A stretch of 64,000 nucleotides of DNA from Halomonas colorata (GTDB taxonomy: Bacteria; Pseudomonadota; Gammaproteobacteria; Pseudomonadales; Halomonadaceae): NCBI RefSeq assembly GCF_014897985.1, contig NZ_JABUZA010000009.1, forward strand, positions 62,001-126,000, in the 5' to 3' direction. The notes beneath the pieces were generated by a model that did no database searches, was not told where the DNA came from, and was given only the letters and a program-made list of their open reading frames with translations. The translations under genes and the position numbers were made by a program. Shown in pieces: positions 9,019-18,369 of this stretch; within the stretch, counting starts at the first letter, position 1; every line of letters starts with the position of its first letter.

Positions 9019-9930
9019 ATGCGTGTAGTAGTGACCGGGGGCAGTGGGTTTGTTGGCCAGCGCCTTTGCGAAAAATTGCTGTCAAACGGGCATTTGGTAC
9101 AGGTGGTATCCCGGCACCCGCGTAAAGCCAGCGGGAAGTTACCTGATGAATGCGATATTCGTGATAGCGCGCTTGGATTTATAGACACGCCGCCGGACGC
9201 TATTATCAACCTGGCCGGTGAGCCAATCGCGGCCAAGCGCTGGAGCGAAGCGCAAAAAGCCAAGCTAGTGCAGTCGCGTATCAAAGCTACCCACCAGCTG
9301 GTTACCTTGTGCGAGCAGTTGCAGGCCAACGGTCAGCCGGTACCCAAGGTCATGATCAGCGGCTCAGCGATGGGCTATTACGGCGATCAGGGAAGCCGAA
9401 TGGTGACCGAGGAAACGCCACCACACGACGAGTTTGCCCATCAGCTGTGCGTTAAATGGGAGGCTGCGGCAAAACCTGTTGAAGCGCTGGGCGTACGTCT
9501 GGCTATTTTACGCACGGGGTTGGTGCTGGATGCAGGAGGCGGGGCACTTCAAAAAATGCTGCCGCCGTTTAAGCTAGGGCTAGGCGGGCGCTTTGGCAGT
9601 GGTGAGCAGTATATGCCCTGGATTCATCGCGAGGATCTGGTGGATGCGATTGTGTTCCTGCTGGAAAAAGAGGGCCTGAATGGCGCCTTTAACGGCAGTG
9701 CGCCGCACCCGGCAACTAATGCCGAGTTTTCCAAAACGCTGGCCAAACGGCTTAACCGTCCGGCCATATTTCCAGTGCCTGCCGTTGTGTTAAAAGCAGG
9801 CCTGGGTGAGATGTCACGGCTGCTGCTAACCGGGGCGGACATGCGCCCGGCGCGCCTTATCGAGGCGGGGTTTGAGTTTCAGTACCCCACGCTCGATAAG
9901 GCGCTTGCAGAGATTTTAAAGCGAGATTGA
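9019..9930 (+). CDS. TIGR01777-family NAD-dependent epimerase (YfcH-like)
   Basis: A 303-residue extended-SDR protein. The nucleotide-binding loop VVTGGSGFVGQRL is at the N-terminus, followed by INLAGEPIAAKRW, ISGSAMGYYGDQG and the typical YMPWIHREDLV segment. The substrate is not known for this family. The start is ATG 9019 with AGGAG at 9008-9012; an in-frame GTG/ATG extension upstream has no ribosome-binding site. Genes of this family often accompany photolyase and LitR-type regulators, which fits its divergent position from the MerR gene. It converges on rapA with a 3-bp gap. Confidence 0.9.
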   Translation: MRVVVTGGSGFVGQRLCEKLLSNGHLVQVVSRHPRKASGKLPDECDIRDSALGFIDTPPDAIINLAGEPIAAKRWSEAQKAKLVQSRIKATHQLVTLCEQLQANGQPVPKVMISGSAMGYYGDQGSRMVTEETPPHDEFAHQLCVKWEAAAKPVEALGVRLAILRTGLVLDAGGGALQKMLPPFKLGLGGRFGSGEQYMPWIHREDLVDAIVFLLEKEGLNGAFNGSAPHPATNAEFSKTLAKRLNRPAIFPVPAVVLKAGLGEMSRLLLTGADMRPARLIEAGFEFQYPTLDKALAEILKRD

Positions 9931-9933
9931 GTT

Positions 9934-12879
9934 TTAAGCGTTCGGGTCGACCGTAATCACTACCCGAACGGAGTCCAGCCGCAGGCGAGTGTTTTCGATT
10001 GCTTCGCTCAACGCCTGACGTTCCTGCTTCAAGGCATCCAGCTCTTCGGCGCGTACCGACGGGTTATGCTCGGCGAGCGCCGTCAGGCGGGCAAGCTCGG
10101 CATCCAGCTGGGCGCGCATACGCGTTTCAGCGGCCTCTACAATGCTGGGCAGCTCACGTTCTGCCTCGCCTTCGCCTTGAGTCAGTAGTTCGCGAAGCTG
10201 ATCATGGCGACTCTTGATTAAATCCCGCGCCAGCGATTTATTGACCTTTTGTAGATTTTTACCCAGACCCGTAAACGAGATTTTGCTGGTCAGGTTGGCA
10301 CCTGACTCATCAAGCAACACACGTACGGCCGTCGGCGGCAAGAAGCGGTTAAGGTGCAGCGACTTCGGTGCCGGGCAGTGGGTGCGGAAAATAAGCTCCG
10401 CCATGAGGCGCCCGCTGGGAATGGCCGTGTGACGCAGCAGCGCCAGAGCGGTATTACCCATGGTGCCGTCTAAAATGCGCTCCATCATTTCGCGCAGCAG
10501 CGGGTGCTCCCAGGAAAGGCGCTGAACATCATCCCGGGCCAGTGCTTGAGAGCGGCTATAAGTAGTGGTAAAACCCTCTTCACCTTTCACCAGGCCGGGC
10601 AGCCCGTCCAGCATATGCTGGCTGGGCTGCAAATGAAGGAGTCCCTTGCCGATCTCCTGGCTGTCCACGCCAAATACATCCAGCGCCCGCTCTACATAGC
10701 GCGGGAGCGCGGTATCTTCATCCAGCTCACGTACTGCCGCAATCACCTCTTGGGCGCGTGCCGGCCGACAGGCGTTAAGCTCCAGCAGACGGTTGCGACC
10801 CGCATCACGTTCAGCCAGCTTGGCGGTAAACATTTCCCGCGTTTCAGCGATGATTTCGTCCAGCGTTTCATCGTCGAGAAGCGCATCGGCAAGCGCATCG
10901 CCAAAGGCCTCGTACAGGTCGCTACCGATGCCGTGGGGTGCGCTAAATGCGTCCATGCCTTCGTGATACCAGCGCAGCAGGCGCTCGCCGGGGCTGCCAA
11001 TAAAGCTGGGCACGTGTAGCTCGATGGCGTGCTTCTGGCCGATACGGTCCAGACGCCCAATGCGTTGCTCCAGTTGGTCTGGGTGCTGGGGCATATCGAA
11101 CATGACCAGGTGGCGGCAGAACTGGAAGTTGCGCCCCTCTGAGCCAATCTCCGAGCAAACGAGTACCTGTACGCCTTCTTCTTCATCGGCAAACGCGGCG
11201 GCGGCGCGGTCACGCTCGACCAGCGACAGCCCTTCATGGAAGACCGGTGCCTGGTAGCCGCCCAATACACGCAGCCCTTCAGCAAGCCCTTCGGCGGTTT
11301 CACGGTGGTGGGCGATGACCAACACTTTATCGTTGGCAAAACCTGACTCGCTATCGTCGCTGAGTTTATCCAGCAGCCAGTTAACCCGTGGATCGATATG
11401 CCACCAGGCTTCACCGTTGAGCGGGTCGTTGCGCAGCTCCCGGTACATGGCATCCGGGTAGATCAATACATCCGGGTGATCCATGCCGGTTTCGATCAGC
11501 AGCTCGTCCAGGTAGTCATCATCGCGCTCCAGGCGGCGCAGCACGCGGCGATACGCTGAAGGTAGCTCAAGCGAAGAGAGGTGCAGGCGGCGCTCGGGAA
11601 AGCCTCCAACATGACGGCGGCTATTGCGGAACATCACCCGTCCCGTGCCGTGGCGATCAAGCAAGGCGTCGCGCAGTTGATAACGCGCTGCGTCCTGTTG
11701 CTCTTCGCTGGCTTCAGCGTTGCACAGCGTTGCCAATAGCGCTTGGCTGTCGCGGTCGTCGGCCACGGCATCTACCCGGGCTCGGGCGTCCGGCGTGGCG
11801 GGCAGTTCATCTAAAGCGTCGATGGCGCTGGCGACAGCGCTGTAGTGGCGTTCTTCGTCTTTGAAGCGTTCCAGGTCGTGGTAACGTTCGGCGTCCAGCA
11901 GGCGCAGGCGGGCAAAGTGACTTTCAATGCCCATCTGCTCAGGCGTGGCGGTTAGCAGCAGTAAGCCGGGAATCTCAGCGGCGAGCTGCTCTACGCACTG
12001 ATAGCCTGGGCCGCTGCCCTCAGCACTCCAATCAAGGTGGTGGGCCTCGTCGACGACCAGCAGATCAAACCGGCTGGCCAGCGCCTGGTCCTGGCGATGG
12101 ATATTGGCAAACAACCAGCCCTGGCTTGCCAGCACCAGTTGGGCGCTCTCAAACGGATTGGCGCTGCCGTGGGCCTGACTCTGGTGCTCGTCAAGCAGGC
12201 TGACGTTCAGCGAGAAGCGGCGCAGAAGCTCTACCAGCCACTGGTGCGTCAGGCTGTCAGGCACCAAAATCAGTGCCCGCTCAATACGGCCCGTCAATAG
12301 CAGGCGGTGCAGAATCAGCCCAGCTTCAATGGTTTTGCCCAGACCCACTTCGTCGGCAAGCAAAACCCGAGGCGCGTGACGGTTAGCCACTTCATCAGCG
12401 ATATACAGCTGGTGCGGAATCAAATCGATGCGCGGCCCGGCAAATCCCAGCGCGCTATGCTGTTCGATACGCTGAAAGTGGTGCAGGGTGCGAAAGCGCA
12501 GGTCAAACCAGTCGTTGCGGTCCACCTGGCCTGTCAGCAGGCGGTCGCGGGCCTGATCAAACTGCATGGTGTCGGCAAGCTTGGCTTCAGGCAGCTCGCG
12601 GAGCGCGCCTTCACTATCCTCGCCGATATAGGTAATCAGACCGTGGGACTCTTTACTGTCATCAACGATCATCTGCCAGCCGTCGGCTGAGAGCACCCGG
12701 TCGCCGCTGCCAAACATCACGCGGGTCAGAGGCGCTTGGCGCGTGTTATACGTACGGGTTTCCTGGCTGGCACTGAACAAAATGGTAACGCTACGGGCGT
12801 CGCAGTTAAGCACGGTGCCGAGTCCAAGCTCAGCTTCGCCGTCGCTAATCCAGCGCTGGCCGGGAGAAAAATCGCTCAT
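9934..12879 (-). CDS. rapA: RNA polymerase-associated ATPase RapA (HepA)
   Basis: A 981-residue SWI2/SNF2 translocase that binds RNA polymerase and helps recycle it after termination. The N-terminal Tudor-like region begins FSPGQRWISDGEAELGLGTV. Helicase motifs are clear: LLADEVGLGKTIEAG (Walker A), VVDEAHHLDW (DEAH), LLTATPEQMG, and QRIGRLDRIGQ (motif VI). E. coli RapA has 968 residues. I chose ATG 12879 (MSDFSPGQRW) with GAGG upstream rather than an 18-residue basic extension to 12933. It follows the tlpA-like gene on the same strand after 115 bp. A 9-bp inverted repeat (9939-9947 with 9962-9970) spans its last codons. Confidence 0.96.
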   Translation of the reverse strand: MSDFSPGQRWISDGEAELGLGTVLNCDARSVTILFSASQETRTYNTRQAPLTRVMFGSGDRVLSADGWQMIVDDSKESHGLITYIGEDSEGALRELPEAKLADTMQFDQARDRLLTGQVDRNDWFDLRFRTLHHFQRIEQHSALGFAGPRIDLIPHQLYIADEVANRHAPRVLLADEVGLGKTIEAGLILHRLLLTGRIERALILVPDSLTHQWLVELLRRFSLNVSLLDEHQSQAHGSANPFESAQLVLASQGWLFANIHRQDQALASRFDLLVVDEAHHLDWSAEGSGPGYQCVEQLAAEIPGLLLLTATPEQMGIESHFARLRLLDAERYHDLERFKDEERHYSAVASAIDALDELPATPDARARVDAVADDRDSQALLATLCNAEASEEQQDAARYQLRDALLDRHGTGRVMFRNSRRHVGGFPERRLHLSSLELPSAYRRVLRRLERDDDYLDELLIETGMDHPDVLIYPDAMYRELRNDPLNGEAWWHIDPRVNWLLDKLSDDSESGFANDKVLVIAHHRETAEGLAEGLRVLGGYQAPVFHEGLSLVERDRAAAAFADEEEGVQVLVCSEIGSEGRNFQFCRHLVMFDMPQHPDQLEQRIGRLDRIGQKHAIELHVPSFIGSPGERLLRWYHEGMDAFSAPHGIGSDLYEAFGDALADALLDDETLDEIIAETREMFTAKLAERDAGRNRLLELNACRPARAQEVIAAVRELDEDTALPRYVERALDVFGVDSQEIGKGLLHLQPSQHMLDGLPGLVKGEEGFTTTYSRSQALARDDVQRLSWEHPLLREMMERILDGTMGNTALALLRHTAIPSGRLMAELIFRTHCPAPKSLHLNRFLPPTAVRVLLDESGANLTSKISFTGLGKNLQKVNKSLARDLIKSRHDQLRELLTQGEGEAERELPSIVEAAETRMRAQLDAELARLTALAEHNPSVRAEELDALKQERQALSEAIENTRLRLDSVRVVITVDPNA

Positions 12880-12994
12880 GATGCCTCGGGGAAGTCTACA
12901 AAAACGGGTCTTACGCTGCCGAGGGCGCACCATCGACAGCAGTAGGGCGGGGGATTCTAACGCAAAGGCGCCGGGGGATTAAGGTGTATTGGCG

Positions 12995-13798
12995 TCAATC
13001 TTCCAGCCAGCGTTCAAGGTGGGCACGAGTAAGCTCGCCAACGTGGATGTCCAGCGTATTGCCCTGGCCGTCAAAAAGCACTGTGGTGGGCAGTCCAGGC
13101 GCTTCCAACAAGGTCATTAGCGTTTGACCGGGGTCGCGTAACGCATAGGTGAAATTCAGCGACTGTGCGTCCAAATAACGCACGATGGGCAATAAATCCT
13201 CGCCCTGGTTAATCACCGCCACGTTAACCCCCTCGCGCTGAGCGGCTTCTTCGAGTAACGGCATCTCGCGTCGGCAAGGCGGGCACCAGGTGGCCCATAA
13301 ATTAACGATGATGCGGTTACTGCCGTCTGCCAGCGACGGCAGGTAAACGTCCTCGCCGTCAACGTTTTCCAGGCTGACCTCGGGTAATTGGCTTACCCCC
13401 GATGAGCTACCCAAGGGTGATAGGGATACCAGAATCAGCCACAGGCCAGAGGCGCCGAGAAGAATGGCGGTGCCGCCGAGTAGCGCTGATAGCCGCTTGC
13501 GAAGCGTCCAGGCCGTCCATAGCAGGCCGGTTAACAGCCCACCAATGCCGTGGTAGCCCGGTTGCCAGACTTTAAGCGCATCAAGCGGGACGGCGCTGTA
13601 GCTTTCCAGATGAAGCGTAATATGCGCTATACGCGCCCCGATCAACCAGGTAAAGATCAGCCCGGTGAACCAGCGCTGCAAGAGCGGCGGTGGCAAGCGC
13701 AGTAAGTAACGCGCGGCCAGCAATACCAGCAGTGCGCAGCCAATGGCGTATAGCCTGGGTAATGAAATCAATAATGGCCCAAGGGCAATGGCGTTCAT
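12995..13798 (-). CDS. TlpA-like thioredoxin with Lgt-like membrane domain
   Basis: A 267-residue protein. Residues 1-130 hold about four membrane helices, and one stretch (GARIAHITLHLESY to VWQPGYHGIGGLL, about 55-90) resembles part of prolipoprotein diacylglyceryl transferase. Residues 135-267 form a periplasmic thioredoxin domain with NLWATWCPPCRREMP (Cys172-Pro-Pro-Cys175) and a cis-Pro in GLPTTVLFD. The likely role is thiol reduction of envelope proteins, perhaps c-type cytochrome apoproteins, fed by membrane electron donors; this is inferred. I chose ATG 13798, which has GGGAAG upstream, over a GTG at 13822. A related two-part architecture occurs in pseudomonads. Confidence 0.85.
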   Translation of the reverse strand: MNAIALGPLLISLPRLYAIGCALLVLLAARYLLRLPPPLLQRWFTGLIFTWLIGARIAHITLHLESYSAVPLDALKVWQPGYHGIGGLLTGLLWTAWTLRKRLSALLGGTAILLGASGLWLILVSLSPLGSSSGVSQLPEVSLENVDGEDVYLPSLADGSNRIIVNLWATWCPPCRREMPLLEEAAQREGVNVAVINQGEDLLPIVRYLDAQSLNFTYALRDPGQTLMTLLEAPGLPTTVLFDGQGNTLDIHVGELTRAHLERWLED

Positions 13799-13865
13799 GG
13801 TCTTCCCGATAAGCAGGTACACTACGTGACCATATCACGTGAGCTGTAAATTACGGAGTTTGTCT

Positions 13866-14102
13866 ATGCCTCAACCAGCCTTTGATGTGCTGCGCGCGCT
13901 GGCCATTGGTTCTCAGGCGTTGGGCCTGATCGCTATTATCACGTTGGAAACTCTGCTGGGCGACGCAGCGCGCCCATGGCAGGGGCTAGCGCTTGGTTTA
14001 ATGCTCGCCACTGCCTTAGCGATTGCCCTGGTGCGTGTGTATCGCCGTAACCGTTTGCGCAAACAGCACGCAGAGCGGCTGGGCGATAACGACCATGGGT
14101 AA
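13866..14102 (+). CDS. Small two-helix membrane protein, unknown function
   Basis: A 78-residue hypothetical protein with two hydrophobic segments (about residues 9-28 and 36-55) and a strongly basic tail (VYRRNRLRKQHAERLGDND). ATG 13866 has GGAG at 13855-13858. Its last 8 bases overlap the start of the cardiolipin-synthase-like gene, so the two are probably co-translated. I recognise no family. Confidence 0.7.
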   Translation: MPQPAFDVLRALAIGSQALGLIAIITLETLLGDAARPWQGLALGLMLATALAIALVRVYRRNRLRKQHAERLGDNDHG

Positions 14103-15633
14103 ACGATGGCTGGCCTCGATTGCTCTGTGTGTGGTGCTTGCCGGCTGTGCTCAGTCGGTAGTACGTGAGCACCATAGCGCGCTGGCGCTGGATGACGCCC
14201 GGCAAACCTGGCTCGGTGGGCAGGCACAGCAGGCCCTGGCTGAGCAAACCGATCCCGATGGCTTTGGATTACTGGCTAACGGACAGGAAGCGTTCGGGGT
14301 GCGGGCCGGGCTGATCAAGCAGGCTCAGCGAGAACTGGATATTCAAACCTACCTGCTGGGCGAAGGACAAACCACTAACCTGGTTTTCTCGCGCTTATTA
14401 ACGGCGGCGGAAGAGGGCGTGCGCGTCAGGCTGTTGGTGGATGATATGGGCGCGGTGGGCCAGGGCGAACGCCTGGCGGCTCTGGCGAGCCATCCAGGGA
14501 TTTACGTGCGGGTCTATAACCCGGTGTCAGTGGGCAGGGGGCACTTGGTGACGCGTGTTTTAGCCTCGGTGGCCAACCCGGCGCAGCAACACCGGCGCAT
14601 GCATAACAAACTTTGGATCGCTGACAACAGCGTGGCGATTGTCGGCGGACGTAATCTGGGGGATGAGTATTTCGACGCCAACGATTCACGTAATTTCGCC
14701 GACCTTGATCTGGTGGCGATTGGCGAGGTTGTACCGACGCTATCGCAAAGCTTTGACCTTTACTGGAATCATGGATTGGCCCAGCCCATCGAGCGCTATC
14801 ATCAGGTGTCGGCGAATGCCTGGCAGGCGCTGCAGGCCGAACTCAACGCGTGGCTGGACGATAATGCCGACTCGGCGTACTTCTCTGAGCTGCGCCAGCA
14901 GTCGTACAATACGCCGCCCTGGGAAGAGCTGCACAGGGGCGAAGGGCTGGCGCTGTGGGATGCACCGGGCAAACTTACCCAAAGCGGCGCTCCTGATTGG
15001 AAAGACACTCTCCTTGGCGATCTAACGGCTAATACTCAGCTTAAAGAACGACTAATCCTGATTTCCGCCTATTTTGTACCCACGGAGCGTGGCGTTGCGC
15101 GATTAACGGCGCTGGCAGACCAAGGCGTTCAGGTCGAGATTATTACCAATTCACTGGAATCCACCGATGCAGCGGTTGTGCATGGTGCTTATGCTCCCTG
15201 GCGCAAGACGCTGCTGGAGCATGGTGTAACGCTGTATGAATTGCGCCCTGAGCAGGAAGCTAATGGCTCAACCGATGATAACGAAATGCGCGTTCCCGGT
15301 GCCTCAGCCTCCGCGTTGCACATTAAGGCCATTAGCTTTGATGATCAGCTGTTTGTCGGCTCCTTCAATGTCGACCCACGCTCGGTGCTGTGGAATACCG
15401 AAGTGGGCGTGCTGGTGAGCAGCGATACCTTGATGGAGGCTTTTGACACGCTGGTGAACGTTGGTCGGGATCCGGCGATTAGCTACCGTGTGGTGCTGGA
15501 TGACAACAATATTCTGAACTGGGAACTTGAGCATCGCGGCGAACCTCAGGTGCTTACCGAAGAGCCCGGCAGCACATGGCAGCATTTTAATGCCTGGCTG
15601 AGCCATACGCTCCGATTGGAGCGTTGGCTGTAA
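14095..15633 (+). CDS. Phospholipase D-family lipoprotein, cardiolipin synthase C-like
   Basis: A 512-residue PLD-superfamily enzyme. A lipoprotein signal (MGKRWLASIALCVVLAGC) puts the lipidated Cys at 18. Two HxKxxxxD motifs are complete: His170/Lys172/Asp177 (MHNKLWIAD) followed by GGRNLGDEYFD, and His409/Lys411/Asp416 (LHIKAISFD) followed by GSFNVDPRS. This layout matches ClsC/YmdC-type enzymes, which form cardiolipin from phosphatidylglycerol and phosphatidylethanolamine. Envelope localisation is inferred from the lipobox. The ATG at 14095 lies inside the preceding small gene. A different PLD-type substrate is not excluded. Confidence 0.88.
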   Translation: MGKRWLASIALCVVLAGCAQSVVREHHSALALDDARQTWLGGQAQQALAEQTDPDGFGLLANGQEAFGVRAGLIKQAQRELDIQTYLLGEGQTTNLVFSRLLTAAEEGVRVRLLVDDMGAVGQGERLAALASHPGIYVRVYNPVSVGRGHLVTRVLASVANPAQQHRRMHNKLWIADNSVAIVGGRNLGDEYFDANDSRNFADLDLVAIGEVVPTLSQSFDLYWNHGLAQPIERYHQVSANAWQALQAELNAWLDDNADSAYFSELRQQSYNTPPWEELHRGEGLALWDAPGKLTQSGAPDWKDTLLGDLTANTQLKERLILISAYFVPTERGVARLTALADQGVQVEIITNSLESTDAAVVHGAYAPWRKTLLEHGVTLYELRPEQEANGSTDDNEMRVPGASASALHIKAISFDDQLFVGSFNVDPRSVLWNTEVGVLVSSDTLMEAFDTLVNVGRDPAISYRVVLDDNNILNWELEHRGEPQVLTEEPGSTWQHFNAWLSHTLRLERWL

Positions 15634-15702
15634 CCTTGCATCAAAGAAACGTTAGAAAACGGTGCTTGTGTTTTTCGCGCAGTGGTTCCAGATTAAAGGG
15701 AG

Positions 15703-15724
15703 TTTTCGTGCTTTAGCGCGAAAA
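15703..15724 (+). terminator. Weak hairpin before the ABC substrate-binding protein gene
   Basis: A 9-bp stem with one G-U pair (15703-15711 with 15716-15724) and a TTTA loop, 30 bp before the next start. It lacks a long U-tract, so it could be a weak terminator for the phospholipase gene or a leader structure. Confidence 0.35.
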
Positions 15725-15753
15725 TGTTTACCTTACTGGGAGCGACGAACAAT

Positions 15754-16965
15754 ATGATCAATAAACGCGCATTAGCCACCGCCGTGGCGGCCTCTTCACT
15801 TGCTTTGACTGGGATGGCTCAGGCGCAGGAGGTCAAAATTGGCTTCTTGGGTGGTTTTACCGGGGGAATTGAAAGTCTTACGCCACCTATCTTTGAAGGC
15901 GCGAAGCTTGCCGTTCAACAAGTAAACGAACAGGGCGGGATCCTGGATGGTCAAACGCTGGTCATGCCTTCAGGCGATACGACCTGTTCCGACGCCTCAG
16001 CGGCCTCCAACGCCGCTGACCGCATGGTTAACTCTGAACAGGTGACCGCGATTGTCGGCGCGCTGTGTACCGGGGCAACCATTGCGGCGGCCAACAACGC
16101 AGCCATCCCTGGTGGCGTGGTCATGGTCTCGCCTGCTTCTACAGCGCCTGCCGTCACCGAGCTTGATGACAACGATCTGGTATTTCGTACCGTACCCTCG
16201 GATGCTTTCCAGGGGGAAATACTCGCCAAGCTGCTGCTGGACAAGGGAATTGATGCTGTCGTCGTGACCTTCGTCAATAACGACTACGGCCGCGGCCTTT
16301 CCGACGCGTTTAGCGCGGCCTTTGAAGCGGGCGGCGGCGAAGTGGCCGAAAATCTTGCCCATGAAGATAGCCGTGCCGATTACCGCTCGGAGCTTGGTTC
16401 GCTTTCGGCAAGCGGTGTCGATACGCTGGTCGTGCTGGCCTATGCCGACACCTCGGGACAGACGGTGCTCCGACAGGCCTATGAAAGCGGTATGTTTACC
16501 CAATATGTAGGCGCTGACGGCATGGTAGGCGACAGCCTGATTGAGGCTATCGGCGCTGATGTGCTCGACGGCATGATCGCCACCCGCCCGGGTAGCCCGG
16601 ATCTTCCCGGCACGCCGATTTTCACCGACGCTGCTGAAACCGCAGGCTTCGATCCAAGTGCAGTCTTTGCTGCCCAGGCATATGACGCCGCCTTCCTACT
16701 GGCGCTGGCTATTGAACAGAACGGCAGCGCTGAGCGTGAAGGCCTGGTCGATGCGCTGCGCAGCGTTTCCAGCGCCCCAGGCGAGGTGATCCTGCCCGGC
16801 GAGTGGGAGAAAGCAGTCGAGCTGATTGCCGCTGGCACCGAGATCAACTACGAAGGCGCCTCCGGCTCTCACGATTTTGATGAAAATGGCGATGTGCCTG
16901 GTGTAGTTGTAGAAATGGCGGTCGAAAACGGCACCTTTACTAGCAAGGGGCAGGTTGACCTGTAA
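15754..16965 (+). CDS. Branched-chain amino acid-type ABC transporter, periplasmic substrate-binding protein
   Basis: A 403-residue type I periplasmic binding protein (LivJ/LivK family). A Sec signal peptide (about 1-25, ending MAQAQ) precedes EVKIGFLGGFTGG, the usual first strand. Later family features are EGAKLAVQQVNEQGGI, VGALCTGATIAAAN and a VPSDAFQGEILAKLL segment. ATG 15754 has GGGAG upstream; an earlier ATG at 15724 would put ten residues before a normal signal peptide. It is transcribed toward the livM-livH-livF-livG genes on the opposite strand and ends at a shared terminator, so it has its own promoter. The ligand is inferred from the family. Confidence 0.9.
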   Translation: MINKRALATAVAASSLALTGMAQAQEVKIGFLGGFTGGIESLTPPIFEGAKLAVQQVNEQGGILDGQTLVMPSGDTTCSDASAASNAADRMVNSEQVTAIVGALCTGATIAAANNAAIPGGVVMVSPASTAPAVTELDDNDLVFRTVPSDAFQGEILAKLLLDKGIDAVVVTFVNNDYGRGLSDAFSAAFEAGGGEVAENLAHEDSRADYRSELGSLSASGVDTLVVLAYADTSGQTVLRQAYESGMFTQYVGADGMVGDSLIEAIGADVLDGMIATRPGSPDLPGTPIFTDAAETAGFDPSAVFAAQAYDAAFLLALAIEQNGSAEREGLVDALRSVSSAPGEVILPGEWEKAVELIAAGTEINYEGASGSHDFDENGDVPGVVVEMAVENGTFTSKGQVDL

Positions 16966-17002
16966 GGACATCTGACGCAGAAACACGCTATTTAAAACCA
17001 GA

Positions 17003-17030
17003 AAGCCCCGGTCAAGGACTGGGGCTTTTT
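17003..17030 (+). terminator. Intrinsic terminator between convergent substrate-binding protein gene and livM
   Basis: Stem AGCCCCGGT with ACTGGGGCT, one G-U pair, followed by TTTTT on the plus strand; AAAG on the left arm gives a short U-tract on the minus strand. It lies 37 bp after the binding-protein stop and before livM's stop. Confidence 0.85.
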
Positions 17031-17043
17031 AGTGCGTTGGGTA

Positions 17044-18369
17044 TTAACTGTGATGGGCGATCTTTTCAGGTAATAGTCCCTTAGGCGCAAACCGCAGCAC
17101 CAGTGTGATTAGCATGCCGATGACCAATACCCGAGCCTGCAGCGCCCGGCTATCCAGGTTGCTCGGCGCGTCCCAGCCAAATACACCTTCGCCAAAGCTT
17201 ACGGCCAGCTGCATTAAAAATAACGCTAAAGGCTCTGACATGATCCAAATGATATACACCGCCACGGCACCGAAAATGGTCCCCAGGTTATTGCCGGGGC
17301 CACCCAGTATCACCATGACCAAGACCAAGAAAGTGTGGTTGAGCGGCAAATAGCCCTGCGGGTCGAACAGGCTATTGAAGGTGCCTAGCATACCGCCGCC
17401 TAGGCCCATTAAAATGCAGCCCAGCACAAAGATTTCCAGGCGCCGCTTGTTGATATCCTTACCCATGGCCGCCGCAGACACTTCGTTATCGCGAATCGCC
17501 CGGATCATCCGCCCCCAGGGGGCGTGATAGGCGCGGTGAAGCAGAAAGAAGATCACCGCAATCACCACCGCCGTGAACGAAAGGTACACCGCGCGGGAAA
17601 GGGTAAAGCCGATCTCTGCTGGGCCGGGCGTGGGCCAGGGCAGCGGCGACACGGTAGCGGTACCGCGGGTCAGCCAGTCGGAGTTTTTCAAAAATGCCTT
17701 GATGATTTCGGCAATGCCCAGCGTGGCAATCGCCAGATAGTCACTGCGTAGCCCCAGACATACGTGGCCGATAAAATAGCCCACCCCGCCGGCCAGCGCG
17801 CCACCCATGATCCAACCTACCCAGGCCGGCAGGCCAAAACCGCCCACAAACCCGGCCTGGGACTGGATCTGGCTGGTCACTTCACGCAGCTGGCTGATAA
17901 TCATCAGATACAGCACAAGCGCCAGCACCACGGTAATCAAGGTGCGCAGCTTTTTGGGCACGCCCAGGCGGTCAAGCCGGCTGGCGCCTACCACTAAAAA
18001 GGTGGCAGCCACGCCGTAGAGCAGCACGCGGCCAAGCTCACCAGGAAGCTCTGTGCCCCAGAAGGCATCGTTGACCGGCACGCTGAACAGCATGGCGCAA
18101 AAGCCGCCGAGGGCGACAAACCCCATCACCCCGGCATTGAACTGCCCGGCGTAACCCCATTGAATGGTCAGGCCCAGCGCCAGAATGGCGTAGCAGGCGG
18201 CCTCTACCAGCATGCGCGTGCTGTAGGCCGCACCCATCAAGGCATAAACCGCCAGAATGGCGGCCAAGAGCGCACCAAAAAGTACGATTTCGCGTACGGG
18301 AAAACGCCGTGTAGGCGTGGCGTCACGCGGCGTATAGGTTGGATCGCGGGTTTCTGTTGAATTGCTCAT
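17044..18369 (-). CDS. livM: Branched-chain amino acid ABC transporter permease LivM
   Basis: A 441-residue inner-membrane permease, longer than many LivM proteins because of an N-terminal extension and an extra segment around residues 90-170. Family blocks visible are GLTIQWGYAGQFNAGVMGFVALG, the cytoplasmic loop HAPWGRMIRAIRDNEVSAAAMG that contacts the ATPases, and GGPGNNLGTIFGA. Its ATG shares one base with livH's stop (TAATG, 18371-18367), showing translational coupling. It is the last gene of livG-livF-livH-livM. Confidence 0.93.
   Translation of the reverse strand: MSNSTETRDPTYTPRDATPTRRFPVREIVLFGALLAAILAVYALMGAAYSTRMLVEAACYAILALGLTIQWGYAGQFNAGVMGFVALGGFCAMLFSVPVNDAFWGTELPGELGRVLLYGVAATFLVVGASRLDRLGVPKKLRTLITVVLALVLYLMIISQLREVTSQIQSQAGFVGGFGLPAWVGWIMGGALAGGVGYFIGHVCLGLRSDYLAIATLGIAEIIKAFLKNSDWLTRGTATVSPLPWPTPGPAEIGFTLSRAVYLSFTAVVIAVIFFLLHRAYHAPWGRMIRAIRDNEVSAAAMGKDINKRRLEIFVLGCILMGLGGGMLGTFNSLFDPQGYLPLNHTFLVLVMVILGGPGNNLGTIFGAVAVYIIWIMSEPLALFLMQLAVSFGEGVFGWDAPSNLDSRALQARVLVIGMLITLVLRFAPKGLLPEKIAHHS

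Noticed and set aside
10504-11019. A 171-codon frame on the plus strand inside rapA
   Set aside because: Composition and lack of a ribosome-binding site indicate a shadow of the rapA reading frame.
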